From assembly GCA_944384105.1 (NCBI GenBank), contig CALWSC010000059.1:1-64000 (forward strand): DNA of 64,000 bases. Direction: 5' to 3'. This document shows, piece by piece, positions 1 to 8,047 of the stretch. The notes under the pieces are model-generated. The model searched no databases, was not told the origin of the DNA, and was given only the letters and a program-made list of their open reading frames with translations. The position numbers and the translations under genes were made by a program. The DNA comes from an uncultured Lachnospiraceae bacterium. Its GTDB lineage: Bacteria > Bacillota > Clostridia > Lachnospirales > Lachnospiraceae. Positions within the stretch are counted from its first letter, which is position 1, and every line of letters begins with the position of its first letter.

Positions 1-42
1 GCTGTAATCCATTTTTTCAGTCTCAATCTTGATTTCTCTCAT
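1..42 (-). CDS. Start of a probable CpsD/YwqD-type tyrosine kinase gene (partial)
   Basis: Only the first 14 codons (MREIKIETEKMDYS) lie in the window; the gene continues beyond the left edge. A strong AGGAGG ribosome-binding site precedes the ATG, and the start lies 14 bases after the stop of the chain-length regulator gene. In Firmicute exopolysaccharide operons the order phosphatase (CpsB), Wzz-like adaptor (CpsC), tyrosine autokinase (CpsD) is standard, so the position predicts the kinase. The residues seen carry no diagnostic motif, so identity is inferred from order alone. Confidence 0.5.
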   Translation of the reverse strand, partial: MREIKIETEKMDYS

Positions 43-56
43 TTTTCCTCCTTCGT

Positions 57-767
57 TTACGTCCTTCGCTTTCCGCCGAGCAGCGGAATGATTCCCAGAG
101 TTCCCACCTTCAGGTAACGCTCTACATCTTCCCTGCTCTTGATCGTATCGTTTGCTGTGTGCATGACAAGGACCGCGGCAGCCGCTGCGAGGATCCCGAA
201 GATACCCGCCAGTATGCCGTTTCTCGCCAGATTCGGGCGTGCCTGCTCGTCAGGCAGGTTTGCCGTATCCACCACGTTGACCGCCTCAGTCGCCATGACC
301 TTTTGAATCTGATTTGCTGCTGCGTCTCTGACCTCATCGGCAATGCGCATCGCCATGTACGGGCTCTCATCGAGCACGCTGATCGTCACGATACGGGTAT
401 CCGCCGGCGTATCCACAGATATTTTCTCTATAAGCTCCTCATGATCCATGTTCAGATTCAGCCGCTCGATCACGCTCTCTGTAACCGTGCGGCTTCTTAT
501 AATCTCCGCATAATCCTTTGTCAGCCAGGCACTTGCCTGCAGATCACTGCTGTTTACCGTCGTGCTGTCCTGCTTATTCAGCACATACATCTTTGTCACA
601 GATTCATACTCCGGTGTAACGAACAGCTTTGTCCCAAGGACTGTAATTCCAGCCAGCAGCACTCCGGCAAGCAGGATTATCCAGCTTCTCTCCCAGAGCA
701 CTGCCGCCATTTCCTTTACGTTGATCTCCGTCACGTCATTTCTTTGTTCCGGCTGTTCCATTTTCAA
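57..767 (-). CDS. Wzz/CpsC-type polysaccharide chain-length regulator
   Basis: A 236-residue membrane protein of the Wzz/YveK (CpsC) family, which sets chain length of exported polysaccharide and activates the partner tyrosine kinase in Gram-positives. Two hydrophobic segments, about residues 28-50 and 184-205, bracket an extracytoplasmic domain, as in the family. The C-terminal tail is short and has no Walker motif, so the kinase is a separate protein, apparently the next gene. It lies 23 bases downstream of the cpsB-like phosphatase gene, in the same operon. The polymer made by the neighbouring cluster cannot be read here. Confidence 0.85.
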   Translation of the reverse strand: MKMEQPEQRNDVTEINVKEMAAVLWERSWIILLAGVLLAGITVLGTKLFVTPEYESVTKMYVLNKQDSTTVNSSDLQASAWLTKDYAEIIRSRTVTESVIERLNLNMDHEELIEKISVDTPADTRIVTISVLDESPYMAMRIADEVRDAAANQIQKVMATEAVNVVDTANLPDEQARPNLARNGILAGIFGILAAAAAVLVMHTANDTIKSREDVERYLKVGTLGIIPLLGGKRRT

Positions 768-790
768 AACCTCCCTGCCGCTCTCTCCCG

Positions 791-1516
791 TTATCTGGCG
801 ATTCCCGCAAAGATCTCACCGGGATTGGCGCAAAATATTTGCTCTACATACGCGCTGCCGCACTTCTTCTTCAGATATGCGGCGCATGCTCCGATACGGG
901 GCGGACGTACCTGATCGCCGTGGGCATCACTGCCGATCAGATGGATTAAGTCCTCTTTTCTGAGGCGGCTGCAGAATTTTTTACACTTTCTGCCGTGTTC
1001 TCCGAGAATGCTTCCCGCATTCACCTGAATATAGGCGCCCATTCCAACGAGTTCCCTTACGAGAGAAATATTCTCACGCAGGCAGGCATACCGCTCCACA
1101 TGCGCCAGAACCGGCGTAAAACCCGCTGCCCGAAGCGCCGCTGTCCGCTCCCTGATAAACTCCTCCGAAACGTTCCCCGAAAATTCCGCGAGAACCGCGC
1201 GGGCATTCCCCATAGCAGGGCGCCTGCCGCTCTCAAGCGTCTCCGTCATATCCATATTTGCGTAAAATTCGTATCCCAGATAGATTTCCAGTCCCGGCAG
1301 CCGGCATCTTGCTTCCCGGCACACCGCCTCATACTGCGCTTCCAGCATTCCAACCGGCGTTTCGAACATGCCCTTGCGGTAATGGGGCGTGGCGATGATG
1401 TGCCGGACGCCGTCTGTATATTCCATCTGGAGCATGTGCATACTCTCTTCCATAGAGTCAGCCCCGTCATCCACCCCGGGCAGCAGATGGCAGTGAACAT
1501 CCCAATATCCCGTCAT
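791..1516 (-). CDS. CpsB/YwqE-type tyrosine-protein phosphatase (PHP fold)
   Basis: A 241-residue protein with the metal-binding pattern of PHP-domain tyrosine phosphatases: HCH at residues 8-10 followed by LPGVDDG, an ATPHY motif near residue 43 and a GSDAHG motif near the C-terminus. CpsB/YwqE enzymes dephosphorylate the CpsD-type kinase and so control capsule or EPS assembly at the membrane. It is the first visible gene of the cpsB-cpsC-cpsD run, with a GGAGG ribosome-binding site just before the ATG. Length matches the family, and no key motif seems missing. Confidence 0.88.
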   Translation of the reverse strand: MTGYWDVHCHLLPGVDDGADSMEESMHMLQMEYTDGVRHIIATPHYRKGMFETPVGMLEAQYEAVCREARCRLPGLEIYLGYEFYANMDMTETLESGRRPAMGNARAVLAEFSGNVSEEFIRERTAALRAAGFTPVLAHVERYACLRENISLVRELVGMGAYIQVNAGSILGEHGRKCKKFCSRLRKEDLIHLIGSDAHGDQVRPPRIGACAAYLKKKCGSAYVEQIFCANPGEIFAGIAR

Positions 1517-1592
1517 GTCTGCCTCCTTCCCGCTTATCTAATTTTTTTGTTACGGTTAGGATGTTCAAAAAACTTATTTTTATGCACAGCAA

Positions 1593-1632
1593 AGCCGGCA
1601 TGGCATCAGTCTCATACTGTGCCATGCCGGCT
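1593..1632. terminator. Perfect 13-bp inverted repeat between rarA and cpsB
   Basis: Arms 1593-1605 (AGCCGGCATGGCA) and 1620-1632 pair perfectly, with a further 4-bp inner stem (CAGT/ACTG). The hairpin is very stable, but neither side has an immediate long T-run, so it is only a probable terminator for rarA transcription. Confidence 0.5.
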
Positions 1633-1700
1633 CGTTCACCGGAATGTTCTGTTCTCCCTGTATCTCTTTATTAATTTGTGCTAAAACAGGCCCGTCTTAC

Positions 1701-1727
1701 TCCCGCTTAAGAAGCGGGAGACTTCCC
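1701..1727 (-). repeat. IS605-type right-end-like hairpin overlapping the rarA stop codon
   Basis: On the minus strand the end of rarA reads GGGAAGTCTCCCGCTTCT and then TAAGCGGGAG, a hairpin with 8- to 9-bp arms. It closely matches the right-end hairpin of the TnpB element near 39.33-39.36 kb (GGAAGCCCCCGCTTCT followed by ATAAGCGGGGG). The last residues of RarA (GKSPAS) are encoded inside it. I infer a scar of a TnpB/IS605 element that replaced the natural gene end; a simple terminator hairpin is the alternative. Confidence 0.45.
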
Positions 1728-3032
1728 TAATAAGGTTAAATAATCGCGGATCTTTTTCTCGTATCCATTCTCTGTCGGGAGATAAAATCTCGCATCTTTG
1801 ATCTCATCCGGCAGATACTGCTGCTCAACGTAATGATTCGGAAAATCATGCGCATACTTATATCCGATACCTCTGCCAAGATTCGCAGACCCCTTATAAT
1901 GGGCGTCCTGCAGGTGAGCGGGAACTGTGGTCTTCTGCTTTGCCACCATCTCCATTGCACGGTCAATCGCCAGATATGCAGCATTGCTCTTAGGCGCACA
2001 TGCCACATATGATGCCGCCTGCGCCAATGGAATACGTGCTTCCGGCATGCCGAGCCGCTCGACTGCCTGCGCGGCGGAGACTGCCACAACGAGAGCGTCG
2101 GGATCCGCATTTCCCACATCCTCTGCGGCACAGATCATAATTCTGCGCGCGATGAACTTGATATCCTCTCCAGCACAGAGCATCTTCGCAAGATAAAATA
2201 TCGCTGCATCCGGGTCGGAACCGCGCATACTCTTGATGAAAGCGGATATCGTATCATAATGCTGATCCCCCGTCTTATCATAACGGACGGCGCGCTTCTG
2301 GATGCACTCAGACGCCGTCTCGAGCGTAATATGTATTCTGCCGTCCCCAGCCGGCTTTGTGGAGAGTACGCCCAGCTCCAGCGCGTTGAGCGCCGCCCGG
2401 GCGTCTCCTCCTGATATGTCCGCCAGAAATTCCTCCGCATCCTCATCCAGCACTGCCCGGTAGGCTCCAAGCCCCTTCTTCTCATCCTGCACGGCTCTTC
2501 TCAAAAGCAGTCGTATATCCTCCTTCTCCAGAGGCTTCAGCTCAAAAATTACGGAGCGTGAAAGCAGCGCCCCGTTTACCTCGAAATACGGATTCTCGGT
2601 CGTCGCCCCGATGAGAACCAGCGTACCATCCTCCACAAACGGGAGCAGGTAATCCTGCTGTCCTTTGTTGAATCGGTGAATCTCGTCCACGAACAGAATC
2701 GTCTTCTTCCGGTACATGCCCAGGCGATCCTTTGCTCCCTTTACAACCTCTTCCATATCCTTCTTGCCCGCAGTCGTGGCATTTAGCTGGCAGAACTCTG
2801 CGCTCGTAGTATGCGCAATGACCTTTGCCAGCGTAGTCTTGCCTGTTCCAGGCGGTCCGTAGAAGATAATCGAGCTCAGCTTATCCGCCTTTATCGCGCG
2901 GTAGAGCAGCTTATCTTTTCCAATAATATGCTGCTGCCCCACCACCTCATCCAGAGTCGTCGGGCGCATTCTGGACGCCAGCGGAGACTCATTTTCCATG
3001 GCGGTTTCTCTCATATAGTCAAACAGGTCCAT
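1707..3032 (-). CDS. rarA: Replication-associated recombination AAA+ ATPase RarA (MgsA)
   Basis: A 441-residue AAA+ ATPase of the RarA/MgsA/WRNIP1 family, which acts at stalled replication forks. Visible motifs: Walker A GPPGTGKT at 59-66, Walker B ILFVDEIH at about 112-119, sensor region GATTENPYFEVN, and the C-terminal tetramerisation part with YAHDFPNHYVEQQYLP. Length is typical. It is transcribed alone from a good promoter (3065-3093). The last six residues are encoded by a hairpin that resembles an IS605-type element end, so the natural C-terminus may have been replaced by a short foreign tail without damage to the ATPase core. Confidence 0.95.
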   Translation of the reverse strand: MDLFDYMRETAMENESPLASRMRPTTLDEVVGQQHIIGKDKLLYRAIKADKLSSIIFYGPPGTGKTTLAKVIAHTTSAEFCQLNATTAGKKDMEEVVKGAKDRLGMYRKKTILFVDEIHRFNKGQQDYLLPFVEDGTLVLIGATTENPYFEVNGALLSRSVIFELKPLEKEDIRLLLRRAVQDEKKGLGAYRAVLDEDAEEFLADISGGDARAALNALELGVLSTKPAGDGRIHITLETASECIQKRAVRYDKTGDQHYDTISAFIKSMRGSDPDAAIFYLAKMLCAGEDIKFIARRIMICAAEDVGNADPDALVVAVSAAQAVERLGMPEARIPLAQAASYVACAPKSNAAYLAIDRAMEMVAKQKTTVPAHLQDAHYKGSANLGRGIGYKYAHDFPNHYVEQQYLPDEIKDARFYLPTENGYEKKIRDYLTLLGKSPAS

Positions 3033-3064
3033 TCCTCGTACCCCCAGTTTTAATTTCTCCTACC

Positions 3065-3093
3065 ACTATACCCACTTTCCGGGAGCGCGTCAA
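3065..3093 (-). promoter_or_regulatory. Sigma-A-type promoter of rarA
   Basis: On the minus strand TTGACG (3088-3093), a 17-base spacer and TATAGT (3065-3070), about 30 bases upstream of the rarA start codon. Confidence 0.7.
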
Positions 3094-3101
3094 CTGCTTT
3101 A

Positions 3102-3779
3102 TTATTCTATAATCAACGCATCTACAGTCACAAAGTCATACCCTTCTGCCGTCAGCGCGTCTGCAATCGCCAGCGCCGCGTCCACTGACGCGTCAAAAAT
3201 ATCGTGCATCAGTATGATATCCCCATCCTCTACGCTCTCCAGCACACGGCTGGTAATCTGATCTGCATCCTGCAGCACCCAGTCGCGCGAATCGAGGCTC
3301 CAGAGCACAGGAATCATCTCCACATGGCAGTTCAGGCTTTCTCTCCACTCCCCGAACGGCGGGCGAATATAAGCGGGATATTCTCCGGTAATCTCATAAA
3401 TGTCATTGCTCGTCTTCACAACCTGCATGAGTGCCTCCTGTTCGGAGACCGCGGTAAGCCGGACGTGGTCGAAGGTATGGTTTCCGATCAGATGTCCCTC
3501 CCGGTGCATCCGCAGGATCAGATCCTCCTGACCTGCAATCCATTTCCCCTGAATAAAAAAAGTCGCCGGGATCTGCCGCTCCTTAAGCCCGTCCAGAAGA
3601 CGCGGCGTACACGATGCATCGGGGCCGTCATCAAAAGTCAGCGCTACCCTTGGAGCCTCCTCCTGCACCGCACCTCCTCCCGTCTGAACCGTATCATCCA
3701 GATTTCCCTGCGCTGCCAATAACAGCAGACAGATTCCAGTACATACACACGTCACATGTGCACATTTTTCCGATGTCAT
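3102..3779 (-). CDS. Secreted polysaccharide deacetylase (NodB homology domain)
   Basis: A 225-residue protein with an N-terminal hydrophobic segment (about residues 9-24) and a complete NodB/CE4 domain. Motif 1 TFDDGPD (48-54) carries the catalytic base and metal aspartate, motif 2 GNHTFDH (99-105) the metal histidines, motif 3 IRPPFGEW (about 138-145) and motif 5 ILMHD (189-193) the catalytic histidine. Such enzymes remove N-acetyl groups from peptidoglycan or other cell-surface glycans. It stands alone between rarA and the divergent L,D-transpeptidase, so a cell-wall role is plausible. The real substrate cannot be told from the sequence. Confidence 0.9.
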   Translation of the reverse strand: MTSEKCAHVTCVCTGICLLLLAAQGNLDDTVQTGGGAVQEEAPRVALTFDDGPDASCTPRLLDGLKERQIPATFFIQGKWIAGQEDLILRMHREGHLIGNHTFDHVRLTAVSEQEALMQVVKTSNDIYEITGEYPAYIRPPFGEWRESLNCHVEMIPVLWSLDSRDWVLQDADQITSRVLESVEDGDIILMHDIFDASVDAALAIADALTAEGYDFVTVDALIIE

Positions 3780-3888
3780 TTTTTCTCCCTGCAGCTTCCT
3801 GTTCCTTCCATTATATGAAGTTTCTGCAGAAAATCTTATCGATTCACAAAAATTTCATGATTTTTTTCTTTCATTTTAAAACTGATAC

Positions 3889-3916
3889 TTGAAAAATCCC
3901 AGCAATATACTATAAT
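3889..3916 (+). promoter_or_regulatory. Promoter of the L,D-transpeptidase gene
   Basis: TTGAAA (3889-3894), 16-base spacer, TATAAT (3911-3916). It lies about 60 bases upstream of the start codon at 3979. Confidence 0.7.
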
Positions 3917-3978
3917 TTAAAAATGAGTTGTTTCAGTTATTCTACAAACAAATATTACATTAGAAGAGGGATGAGTAT

Positions 3979-5490
3979 ATGAAAATCAGAAACAAGCCTT
4001 TGAAGATCACGCTCATCGTGATCCTGCTGCTGCTCCTCCTCGCCACGGGTGTCGGGATTTTGTACATATCTTCGACTATTCCCTATAAGGGGAAGTTCTT
4101 CCCGAACACCTACATCAACGGCGTGGACTGTTCCGGCATGACGCCTGCTGAAGCGGAAGCCGCTATCAGCAAGGACGCTCACAGCTACGTCCTGACAGTG
4201 AAATTCCGCAACAATGTGGAGCATCAGATTAAGGGGAGCGATATTAATTACCGGTTTATATCGAACGATGCAATCCGACAGGCGGTCGCGGATCAGAATT
4301 CACTGGCGCTGTTCTTTGAGCGCAGCAAGCGGCATGACTACGAGGTGGAAGTGCAGTTTTCATATGACGAGGCTCTTTTGGATTCCATCATCGGTGCAAT
4401 TCCGGAGCTTCAGACAGAGAATATGACAGCCCCGGTTGACGCATCTGTCGCCTACCAGGACGGAAGCTGGGTCGTCACTGCATCTGACAACGGAACAACA
4501 CTGACGCCGGAGCCCGTGATTGCGGCAATCAAGGAAGCGATCACCAGGGAGGAGCCGGAGGTCAATGTCGAGGAGCTCAATGTCTATCAGAACGCAAACC
4601 AGGGAGCGGACAGCCAGCTTCTTCAGACACAGGCGAATCAGCTGAATGAATATGCAAATGCAAATATCACATATACGCTGCCTGACGGCAGCACGCGTAC
4701 CATCACTCCGGACATGCTCAAGGGGTGGCTTGTACAGAACGCAGATGGGACGTACACAAAGGATGATGCGACATTTCAGGCAAATGCAGCGGCATTCTTT
4801 AAAGAGATAGGAAATGCTGTTGATAATGTAAAGAAGGAGCGCCTGTTCGACAGTACCGAGCATGGAACGATTACGGTTCCGGCAAATGCCAATAATGTCT
4901 ATGGAAATGAAGTAGATGAGGCCGGCAGCATTGAAAAAATGAACGAATATGTCAGCCAGCATTTAAACGGTCCGGCAGAGCTTGAGTACGTCCGCCGGGA
5001 GCTCGGCACGGAAAATCACGGTCTGGGAACTACATATGTGGAATTGGATCTGTCAGAGCAGCATCTGTGGTTCTATAAAAACGGAGAGCTCGTGTTTGAA
5101 ACAACAAACATCACTTCAGGAGCCATGACCACATGGCGCTATACACCGCCGGGATCCTATGCTCTAGCTTATAAGAAAAAAGATCACACGATGAAAGGCG
5201 AAAAGGATCCTGCAACCAACCAGCCGATTTATACGCAGCACTGTGATTACTGGATGCCATTTATCGCCAACCTGGGAATCGGATTCCATGATCTGAATAG
5301 GGCCAGCTACGGCGGAGACGTCTACATCCGGAACGGCTCTCACGGCTGCATCAATATGACGCTCAGTGAGGCTGGTCAGCTCTATGATCTGATTGAAGCA
5401 GGTACTCCGGTTATCGTATATTACTCACAGCCGTACACTCTGGTTGAGGAATTATCTCCCGCACAGAAGTACGCACAGTCTCAGCAGTAA
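3979..5490 (+). CDS. L,D-transpeptidase (YkuD) with peptidoglycan-binding region
   Basis: A 503-residue membrane-anchored protein: short basic N-terminus, one membrane segment (about 10-31), a long extracytoplasmic region of the PG_binding_4 type with repeated Y.NGVD..GMT..EA-like elements, and a C-terminal YkuD domain with the catalytic motif SHGCINM (His455, Cys457). Enzymes of this kind make 3-3 cross-links in peptidoglycan or attach proteins to it, using the cysteine as nucleophile. It has its own promoter upstream and a strong terminator downstream, so it is monocistronic. Length and domain order are usual for clostridial members. Confidence 0.93.
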   Translation: MKIRNKPLKITLIVILLLLLLATGVGILYISSTIPYKGKFFPNTYINGVDCSGMTPAEAEAAISKDAHSYVLTVKFRNNVEHQIKGSDINYRFISNDAIRQAVADQNSLALFFERSKRHDYEVEVQFSYDEALLDSIIGAIPELQTENMTAPVDASVAYQDGSWVVTASDNGTTLTPEPVIAAIKEAITREEPEVNVEELNVYQNANQGADSQLLQTQANQLNEYANANITYTLPDGSTRTITPDMLKGWLVQNADGTYTKDDATFQANAAAFFKEIGNAVDNVKKERLFDSTEHGTITVPANANNVYGNEVDEAGSIEKMNEYVSQHLNGPAELEYVRRELGTENHGLGTTYVELDLSEQHLWFYKNGELVFETTNITSGAMTTWRYTPPGSYALAYKKKDHTMKGEKDPATNQPIYTQHCDYWMPFIANLGIGFHDLNRASYGGDVYIRNGSHGCINMTLSEAGQLYDLIEAGTPVIVYYSQPYTLVEELSPAQKYAQSQQ

Positions 5491-5499
5491 ATTACTTAT

Positions 5500-5538
5500 C
5501 GCAGCAGTCAGATATTTTGACTGCTGCGATATTTTTTT
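5500..5538 (+). terminator. Rho-independent terminator of the L,D-transpeptidase gene
   Basis: Inverted repeat CGCAGCAGTCA / TGACTGCTGCG around a short loop, followed by ATATTTTTTT. Confidence 0.9.
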
Positions 5539-5540
5539 CA

Positions 5541-5579
5541 AAAAAACCCCCGCCTGATGCATCCATCAGAGCGGGGGTA
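5541..5579 (-). terminator. Terminator of the infC-rpmI-rplT operon
   Basis: Stem ACCCCCGC.CTGATG / CATCAG.GCGGGGGT. On the minus strand it is followed by seven T residues, placing it 24 bases past the rplT stop. Confidence 0.9.
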
Positions 5580-5602
5580 TCTCATTCTATTTTAAACAAG
5601 TT

Positions 5603-5959
5603 TTATGCAAGTTTGCTCTTAGCAAGCTCAGCCAGTGTAGCAAAGCCCTCTGCATCGTTGATAGCCATATCAGCTAACACTTTTCTGTTCAGGTCTACAT
5701 TAGCCAGCTTCAGTCCATACATGAACTTGCTGTAGGATAAGCCGTTGATTCTCGCTGCAGCGTTGATACGAGCGATCCAAAGCTGTCTGAACTGACGCTT
5801 TTTCTGCTTTCTTCCTGCGTAGGAGCTAGCCAGCGCTCTCATTACGGACTGCTTTGCAATTCTATACTGTTTGGAACGGGCTCCTCTGTAACCCTTTGCC
5901 AGCTTTAATACTCTGTTATGTTTCTTCTTAGCGTTTAAACCGCCTTTAATTCTTGCCAT
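5603..5959 (-). CDS. rplT: 50S ribosomal protein L20
   Basis: A 118-residue basic protein with the classic L20 start [16 protein letters not shown] and the [16 protein letters not shown] region. L20 binds 23S rRNA early in 50S assembly and, in Firmicutes, also represses this operon by binding its leader RNA. It is the last gene of infC-rpmI-rplT, 31 bases after rpmI, and is followed by a strong terminator. Confidence 0.98.
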   Translation of the reverse strand: MARIKGGLNAKKKHNRVLKLAKGYRGARSKQYRIAKQSVMRALASSYAGRKQKKRQFRQLWIARINAAARINGLSYSKFMYGLKLANVDLNRKVLADMAINDAEGFATLAELAKSKLA

Positions 5960-5990
5960 TCTTATTTTCCTCCTAAATCTATACTCTCAA

Positions 5991-6188
5991 TTATACGTAC
6001 GGTAAAATCTTCTTCATGTTCTTTACATTTGTTGCGTCAAGGATGGTTGATTTTCTCAGATTTCTCTTTCTCTTCTGAGATTTCTTTGTTAAGATATGGC
6101 TCTTGTAAGCTTTATTTCTTACGATTTTTCCTGTACCTGTCTTTCTGAAACGCTTTGCTGCTGCTCTGCTTGTTTTAATTTTTGGCAT
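5991..6188 (-). CDS. rpmI: 50S ribosomal protein L35
   Basis: A 65-residue protein starting [20 protein letters not shown], typical of L35 in sequence and length. An upstream in-frame start exists, but the ATG at 6188 is preceded by GGAGGAAAATA, an ideal ribosome-binding site, so the short form is used. It sits between infC and rplT as in almost all Firmicutes. Confidence 0.97.
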   Translation of the reverse strand: MPKIKTSRAAAKRFRKTGTGKIVRNKAYKSHILTKKSQKRKRNLRKSTILDATNVKNMKKILPYV

Positions 6189-6265
6189 TATATTTTCCTC
6201 CTTAAATAAACTAAATCCCGTGTACTCCCAACTCAATACTGCACAGCCGGTTCATCCACATATTT

Positions 6266-6772
6266 TTAACGTTTTACAGTTAAAAACATTGTCATGCTCC
6301 TGCCCTCCAGCTTTGGCGCTTTCTCCACCACAGCAATGTCGGACAGCTGCTCTGCGAATTCATCCAGGATGTACTTGCTGCTCTGTACGTGTGCCATCTC
6401 TCTTCCCCTGAAGCGAAGAGATACCTTTACCTTATCTCCCTTGGAGATAAATTTACGCGCAGCACCCACCTTTGTATTTAAATCATTGGTGTCGATATTG
6501 GGTGACAGACGGATCTCCTTCACGTCGATCGTCTTCTGTTTTTTTCTTGCTTCTTTCTCTTTTCTCGCCAGCTCGTATTTATACTTGCCATAGTCGATGA
6601 TCTTGCACACCGGCGGCTTCGCTGTAGGAGCGATCTTTACAAGGTCAAGCCCTGCTTCCTGTGCTCTCTTATACGCGTCTCTTGCTGACATAATACCCAA
6701 CTGTTCTCCTGACTCGCTGATCAGACGTACTTCCCTGTCTCTGATCTGCTCGTTAATCATTAAATCGCTAAT
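6266..6772 (-). CDS. infC: Translation initiation factor IF-3, probable AUU start
   Basis: IF-3 binds the 30S subunit, blocks 50S joining and checks start codon and initiator tRNA. The protein is recognised by INEQIRDREVRLISESGEQLG, the basic linker (YKYELARKEKEARKKQK) and the C-terminal domain. The first ATG (6760) lies 20 bases from the only good Shine-Dalgarno (GGAGGT, 6781-6786). Four codons upstream an ATT (6770-6772) lies 8 bases from it, giving ISDLMINEQ as N-terminus and 168 residues. AUU starts are well known for infC in other bacteria, where IF-3 uses them for autoregulation. I therefore place the start at 6772; the ATG start would give 164 residues. Confidence 0.9.
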   Translation of the reverse strand: MSDLMINEQIRDREVRLISESGEQLGIMSARDAYKRAQEAGLDLVKIAPTAKPPVCKIIDYGKYKYELARKEKEARKKQKTIDVKEIRLSPNIDTNDLNTKVGAARKFISKGDKVKVSLRFRGREMAHVQSSKYILDEFAEQLSDIAVVEKAPKLEGRSMTMFLTVKR

Positions 6773-6780
6773 TTCGGTAC

Positions 6781-6786
6781 ACCTCC
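6781..6786 (-). promoter_or_regulatory. Shine-Dalgarno that decides the infC AUU start
   Basis: GGAGGT on the minus strand, 8 bases from ATT at 6770-6772 but 20 bases from the first ATG. Spacing supports initiation at AUU. Confidence 0.7.
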
Positions 6787-6954
6787 ATCATAAAATTCGC
6801 ATGCAATCGTTCTGCCAGGGGCAAAAAAAATGCAGATAGACAGACTACCCACATAATATCGTAATAATTGCTTATTATCACTATATTAACCATAGTCACT
6901 GCTTATGCGTGCTAAGGTGAGAGTGGATACTCTTCTTTGTTTTTCATCTTGTTT
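6787..6954 (-). ncRNA. infC operon leader, candidate L20-binding leader RNA
   Basis: About 170 transcribed bases lie between the promoter and infC. They contain a CTCACC-TTAGCAC element and a T8 run (near 6825-6832), compatible with the L20-responsive attenuator found upstream of infC in many Firmicutes. I could not fold the RNA, so family assignment is from position and general layout. Confidence 0.5.
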
Positions 6955-6983
6955 AATATAGCACTCTTTTTCGGCAATGTCAA
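6955..6983 (-). promoter_or_regulatory. Promoter of infC-rpmI-rplT
   Basis: Near-consensus TTGACA (6978-6983), 17-base spacer, TATATT (6955-6960) on the minus strand. A strong promoter fits a ribosomal protein operon. Confidence 0.85.
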
Positions 6984-7029
6984 GCAAAAAATGAAATATT
7001 AGTAAATGCCAGGCAACAGTTCAGCCAGA

Positions 7030-7050
7030 TCTGCGCATATACTGCGCAGA
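7030..7050. repeat. Short perfect inverted repeat in the infC / lipoprotein intergenic region
   Basis: TCTGCGCA (7030-7037) and TGCGCAGA (7043-7050) around a 5-base loop. No T-run follows and it lies upstream of both flanking genes, so it could be an operator or a minor hairpin. Nothing else was found between 6984 and 7182. Confidence 0.4.
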
Positions 7051-7182
7051 CCGTGAGAAAATAATTCAGGAATGCATAGCCAGCATATACGACCAGCCAT
7101 ATGGAAAAGTCTTACGATTCCCTTAACTGTATTGTATATAGGAAGGGATTTTGCTAAAATGTGATCAAAGGAGGCGTATAAT

Positions 7183-7911
7183 ATGAAGAAAGAGAAAATA
7201 CTTCTGGCTGTTCTCGCCGCAGCCCTGCTTGTGCCGGCGGCTGGCTGTCAGGGTTCAGATGATACAAAAGACACAAAGAAAGCAACCGAGGAGGCGGCTG
7301 TGACTCCCACAGAGGCGCCTGACCTTCCTGAAGCGGGAACGCTGGCGCAGGATACCGCCGAAGACGGTGAGATTCCTCCGTCGGATGAGAAGCCCTCCAC
7401 TGCTCCCGGCGGGACGAAAGATGCTGCTTCTGATCAGGAGATTTCCTCATCTCCTGAAAATATTGCGGGGACCGAAGGTATCCCTGAGGCTGAGCTTGCA
7501 GATTTTTCGGATGCAAAGGAACACGCGGTCGGCGATGAGATTTCGTTTACAGCAGATGACCTTTCCTATCAGTTAACGGTAACAGGGGTTTCCTTTACAG
7601 ATAAGAGGGACGAGCACGCTGCTTCGCAGCCGGACCAGGTAGTGCTGATCGATTATGAATATACTCCGGTTACAGGGGAGGCGCTTCTCGTAGATGATAT
7701 GAGTTTTCAGCTTTTTTTAGAGGACGGCACAGCATGTGATCTGTATTATTTCCCGGATCAGAAGACCCCGTCACTCGTCTCGGCACCGGAATCCTGTTCG
7801 GCTCAGATCGCTTATGGGGTTCCGAAAGGGACAAAGAAGGCTGTTCTCTGTTACAGGGATTCCTCTCATGAGGAGCTTGGCACTGTAAAAATTCCAATTA
7901 AGCTTTCCTGA
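7183..7911 (+). CDS. Putative lipoprotein with C-terminal immunoglobulin-like domain
   Basis: A 242-residue protein with a lipoprotein signal (MKKEKILLAVL, lipobox LVPAAGC, Cys at about 23). An acidic, Thr/Pro/Ala-rich low-complexity linker follows (about 25-115), then a folded C-terminal domain with alternating hydrophobic strands (DDLSYQLTVTGVSFTD, VVLIDYEYTP). The pattern resembles the DUF4352/DUF5067-type Ig-like domains of clostridial lipoproteins, anchored outside the cell membrane. An ideal AAAGGAGG site precedes the ATG, and a terminator follows. Function unknown. Confidence 0.75.
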   Translation: MKKEKILLAVLAAALLVPAAGCQGSDDTKDTKKATEEAAVTPTEAPDLPEAGTLAQDTAEDGEIPPSDEKPSTAPGGTKDAASDQEISSSPENIAGTEGIPEAELADFSDAKEHAVGDEISFTADDLSYQLTVTGVSFTDKRDEHAASQPDQVVLIDYEYTPVTGEALLVDDMSFQLFLEDGTACDLYYFPDQKTPSLVSAPESCSAQIAYGVPKGTKKAVLCYRDSSHEELGTVKIPIKLS

Positions 7912-7918
7912 CGTAAAA

Positions 7919-7950
7919 CGGGATCGGCATTCTCATACCGATCCCGTTTA
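7919..7950 (+). terminator. Terminator after the Ig-like lipoprotein gene
   Basis: CGGGATCGGCAT / ATACCGATCCCG hairpin, nearly perfect, followed by TTTATAAT, eight bases after the stop codon. Confidence 0.7.
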
Positions 7951-8047
7951 TAATGAAAGTCCGCCGCCGAACGGGCGGCATGAATTCATGGATACAACAT
8001 GAACCTGCCTGACTTTCATGAGCAGTGACCCGCCATGCGGTCAGATA

